Assembly (NCBI GenBank): GCA_016929465.1
Contig: JAFGIT010000100.1
Span: 1 to 6,721 of the forward strand
Direction: 5' to 3'
From: Candidatus Coatesiibacteriota bacterium
GTDB taxonomy: Bacteria > B130-G9
DNA: 6,721 nucleotides
In this document: in pieces, positions 5,416 through 6,721 of the stretch
Numbering within the stretch: the first letter of the stretch is position 1
Layout: the number at the start of each line of letters is the position of its first letter
Program-made: the position numbers and the translations under genes
Notes under the pieces: generated by a model
Databases searched by the model: none
Told to the model about the DNA's origin: nothing
What the model saw: the letters and a program-made list of their open reading frames with translations, nothing else

Positions 5416-6721
5416 ATGGATAAGACCAACGAAAGGCGAGAACTGACGAGCCAGCGGGCTCGCGAGAGGGGCTACGAGGTCGATGGGCTACGGCTCGGAT
5501 GCGGCTGGACGCAGGGAGAATTGACCAGACCATTGGCCCTGGTCGAGAGCTGTTATGGTCATTCACACCCAGGCAGTATTCACCTCGATGCGGTAACACA
5601 GAAGGCTTACGAGGGGCTCTTGCAGGCAGGATTGACGCCGGCCAAGTACTTCTGCTCCGACGTCTGCGACGGTATAACGCAGGGGACCGACGCGATGAGG
5701 CTCTCACTCGCATCCAGGGAGGTCATTGCCCACGCGGCCGAGCTGCATGGAAAGTCCGCCCATGCCGACGGAGTGGTCTTCGTGTCGAGCTGCGACAAGG
5801 CGATTCCGGGGCACTTAATCGCTGGTGCCAGGCTCGATCTGCCGACGGCATTCGCGCTCGGCGGAGTAATGTCTCATGGGTCACACTTCAAGACACTCGA
5901 GGCTGTCGTAGATGTCGAACGCAGATTCCAGAGGGGGGCTATCAACCGATCCACGAGAGATGCGCTGTACGAGGACGCATGTCCCACTGCGGGGGCCTGT
6001 GCATTCATGGGGACCGCCTGCACCATGCAGATCATGGCCGAGGCGCTGGGGCTCGCCCTTCCTGGGACCGCTCTTTTCCCCGCCGCATCTCTGAGCTTGC
6101 TCAGGCTGGCGAATGAGACGGGGCACGTCCTGGCCGAACTGCTCAAAGGAGGAGTCAGATTTTCTGATATCGTAACGCGAGCATCCCTGAAGAACGCTCT
6201 GACGGTGCTTGCTGCTGTCGGTGGTTCTACGAATGCGCTCCTTCATCTCGCGGCGCTCGCGAATGTGATGGGCTTCGAATTCTCGCTGAAGGAGGCGGAT
6301 GCCATCTTCGCCAGCACACCGCTTTTGTGTGACATCAGGCCGAGTGGGCGATATCCCTCGGACTTCTTCTGGCAGGCAGGAGGTTTGCCCAGAGTGATCA
6401 TGGAGCTCGGTGACGCTCTAGTGGGCAGCGCAAAGACGATCACAGGGATGACGCTCGCAGAATCTGCGGAGTGCTACATTCGAAGCCGCCCTGTGGAATT
6501 GGCTGAAGGCTACCTCAACCGATTTGGCCTCGCGCCATCGGATATTATCAGGCCGGTCAAATCCCCTCTCAGGAAATCCAGCCCAATTGCGATTCTATTT
6601 GGCAACCTTGCTCCGAACGGCGCTGTCGGTAAGCGAACCTCCGATTCGGATGGCCCGCGGATTTTCTCGGCAAGGGTGTTCGACGACCAAGAGAGCGCGC
6701 TCAGGGCAATCTCAACGAGCG
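5416..6721 (+). CDS. IlvD/Edd-family dehydratase (dihydroxy-acid dehydratase-like), 3' end beyond the window
   Basis: The frame is open for 435 codons to the window edge; the family is usually 550-650 residues. These Fe-S, magnesium-dependent enzymes remove water from 2,3-dihydroxy acids, either in valine/isoleucine synthesis (IlvD) or from sugar acids (Edd, xylonate or arabinonate dehydratases). Visible landmarks: VCDGITQG (83-90; Asp85 matches E. coli IlvD Asp81), SLASREVIA (97-105), SCDKAIPG (125-132) with cluster ligand Cys126 and magnesium residues Asp127/Lys128, CPTAGAC (189-195) with Cys195 as second ligand, EALGLALPG (209-217), GGSTNALLH (269-277), PSGRYP (309-314) and NLAPNGAV (397-404). 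The first-cysteine motif PCN of many relatives is PGS here (52-54). Catalytic residues near the C-terminus lie outside the window, and no ilv, leu or sugar-acid genes are seen, so the substrate is open. Confidence 0.93.
   Translation, partial: MDKTNERRELTSQRARERGYEVDGLRLGCGWTQGELTRPLALVESCYGHSHPGSIHLDAVTQKAYEGLLQAGLTPAKYFCSDVCDGITQGTDAMRLSLASREVIAHAAELHGKSAHADGVVFVSSCDKAIPGHLIAGARLDLPTAFALGGVMSHGSHFKTLEAVVDVERRFQRGAINRSTRDALYEDACPTAGACAFMGTACTMQIMAEALGLALPGTALFPAASLSLLRLANETGHVLAELLKGGVRFSDIVTRASLKNALTVLAAVGGSTNALLHLAALANVMGFEFSLKEADAIFASTPLLCDIRPSGRYPSDFFWQAGGLPRVIMELGDALVGSAKTITGMTLAESAECYIRSRPVELAEGYLNRFGLAPSDIIRPVKSPLRKSSPIAILFGNLAPNGAVGKRTSDSDGPRIFSARVFDDQESALRAISTS

Noticed and set aside
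5499-6116. A 205-codon + strand frame inside the dehydratase gene
   Set aside because: It is an out-of-frame shadow; the frame from 5416 carries all dehydratase motifs without interruption.

Overview
The window reads as a bacterial chromosome segment of moderately high G+C, judged by eye. Evidence for a bacterium is a near-consensus sigma70-type promoter, Shine-Dalgarno sites, two likely TTG starts and a DnaC/DnaI-type helicase loader. I cannot name the lineage. The mix of a very large secreted transglutaminase-like protein with housekeeping genes, and a gatC not followed by gatA, would fit a poorly sampled or uncultivated phylum, but that is only an impression.

Layout: positions 1-281 are mostly non-coding. 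They hold a promoter (TTGACA, 17-nt spacer, TATGAT at 135-163), a leader of about 110 nt and a strong AAGGAGG ribosome binding site. At the left edge a few codons could belong to a divergent gene (weak support). Then five genes follow on the + strand, tightly packed: (1) 282-3614, a 1110-residue exported protein with a transglutaminase-like core, an Ig-like domain and two tandem C-terminal beta/Asp-rich repeats; (2) 3619-3912, gatC; (3) 3909-4697, a zinc-finger DnaC/DnaI-like AAA+ ATPase; (4) 4687-5382, a cyclase-family (kynurenine-formamidase-like) metal-dependent hydrolase; (5) 5416 to the window end, an IlvD/Edd-family Fe-S dehydratase cut by the window edge.

Gaps are +4 nt, a 4-nt overlap, an 11-nt overlap and +33 nt, and I see no terminator between genes, so the simplest reading is one operon driven from the promoter at 135-163. 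The products do not form one obvious pathway: secretion/cell surface, tRNA-dependent amidation, replication, and two metabolic enzymes. The last two could share a pathway (hydrolysis followed by dehydration of a hydroxy acid), but this is inference from adjacency. I did not find a clear mobile element, CRISPR array, tRNA or rRNA. No convincingly new multi-gene system is visible; the most novel item is the large transglutaminase-like secreted protein, about 400 residues of which I cannot assign to any family.
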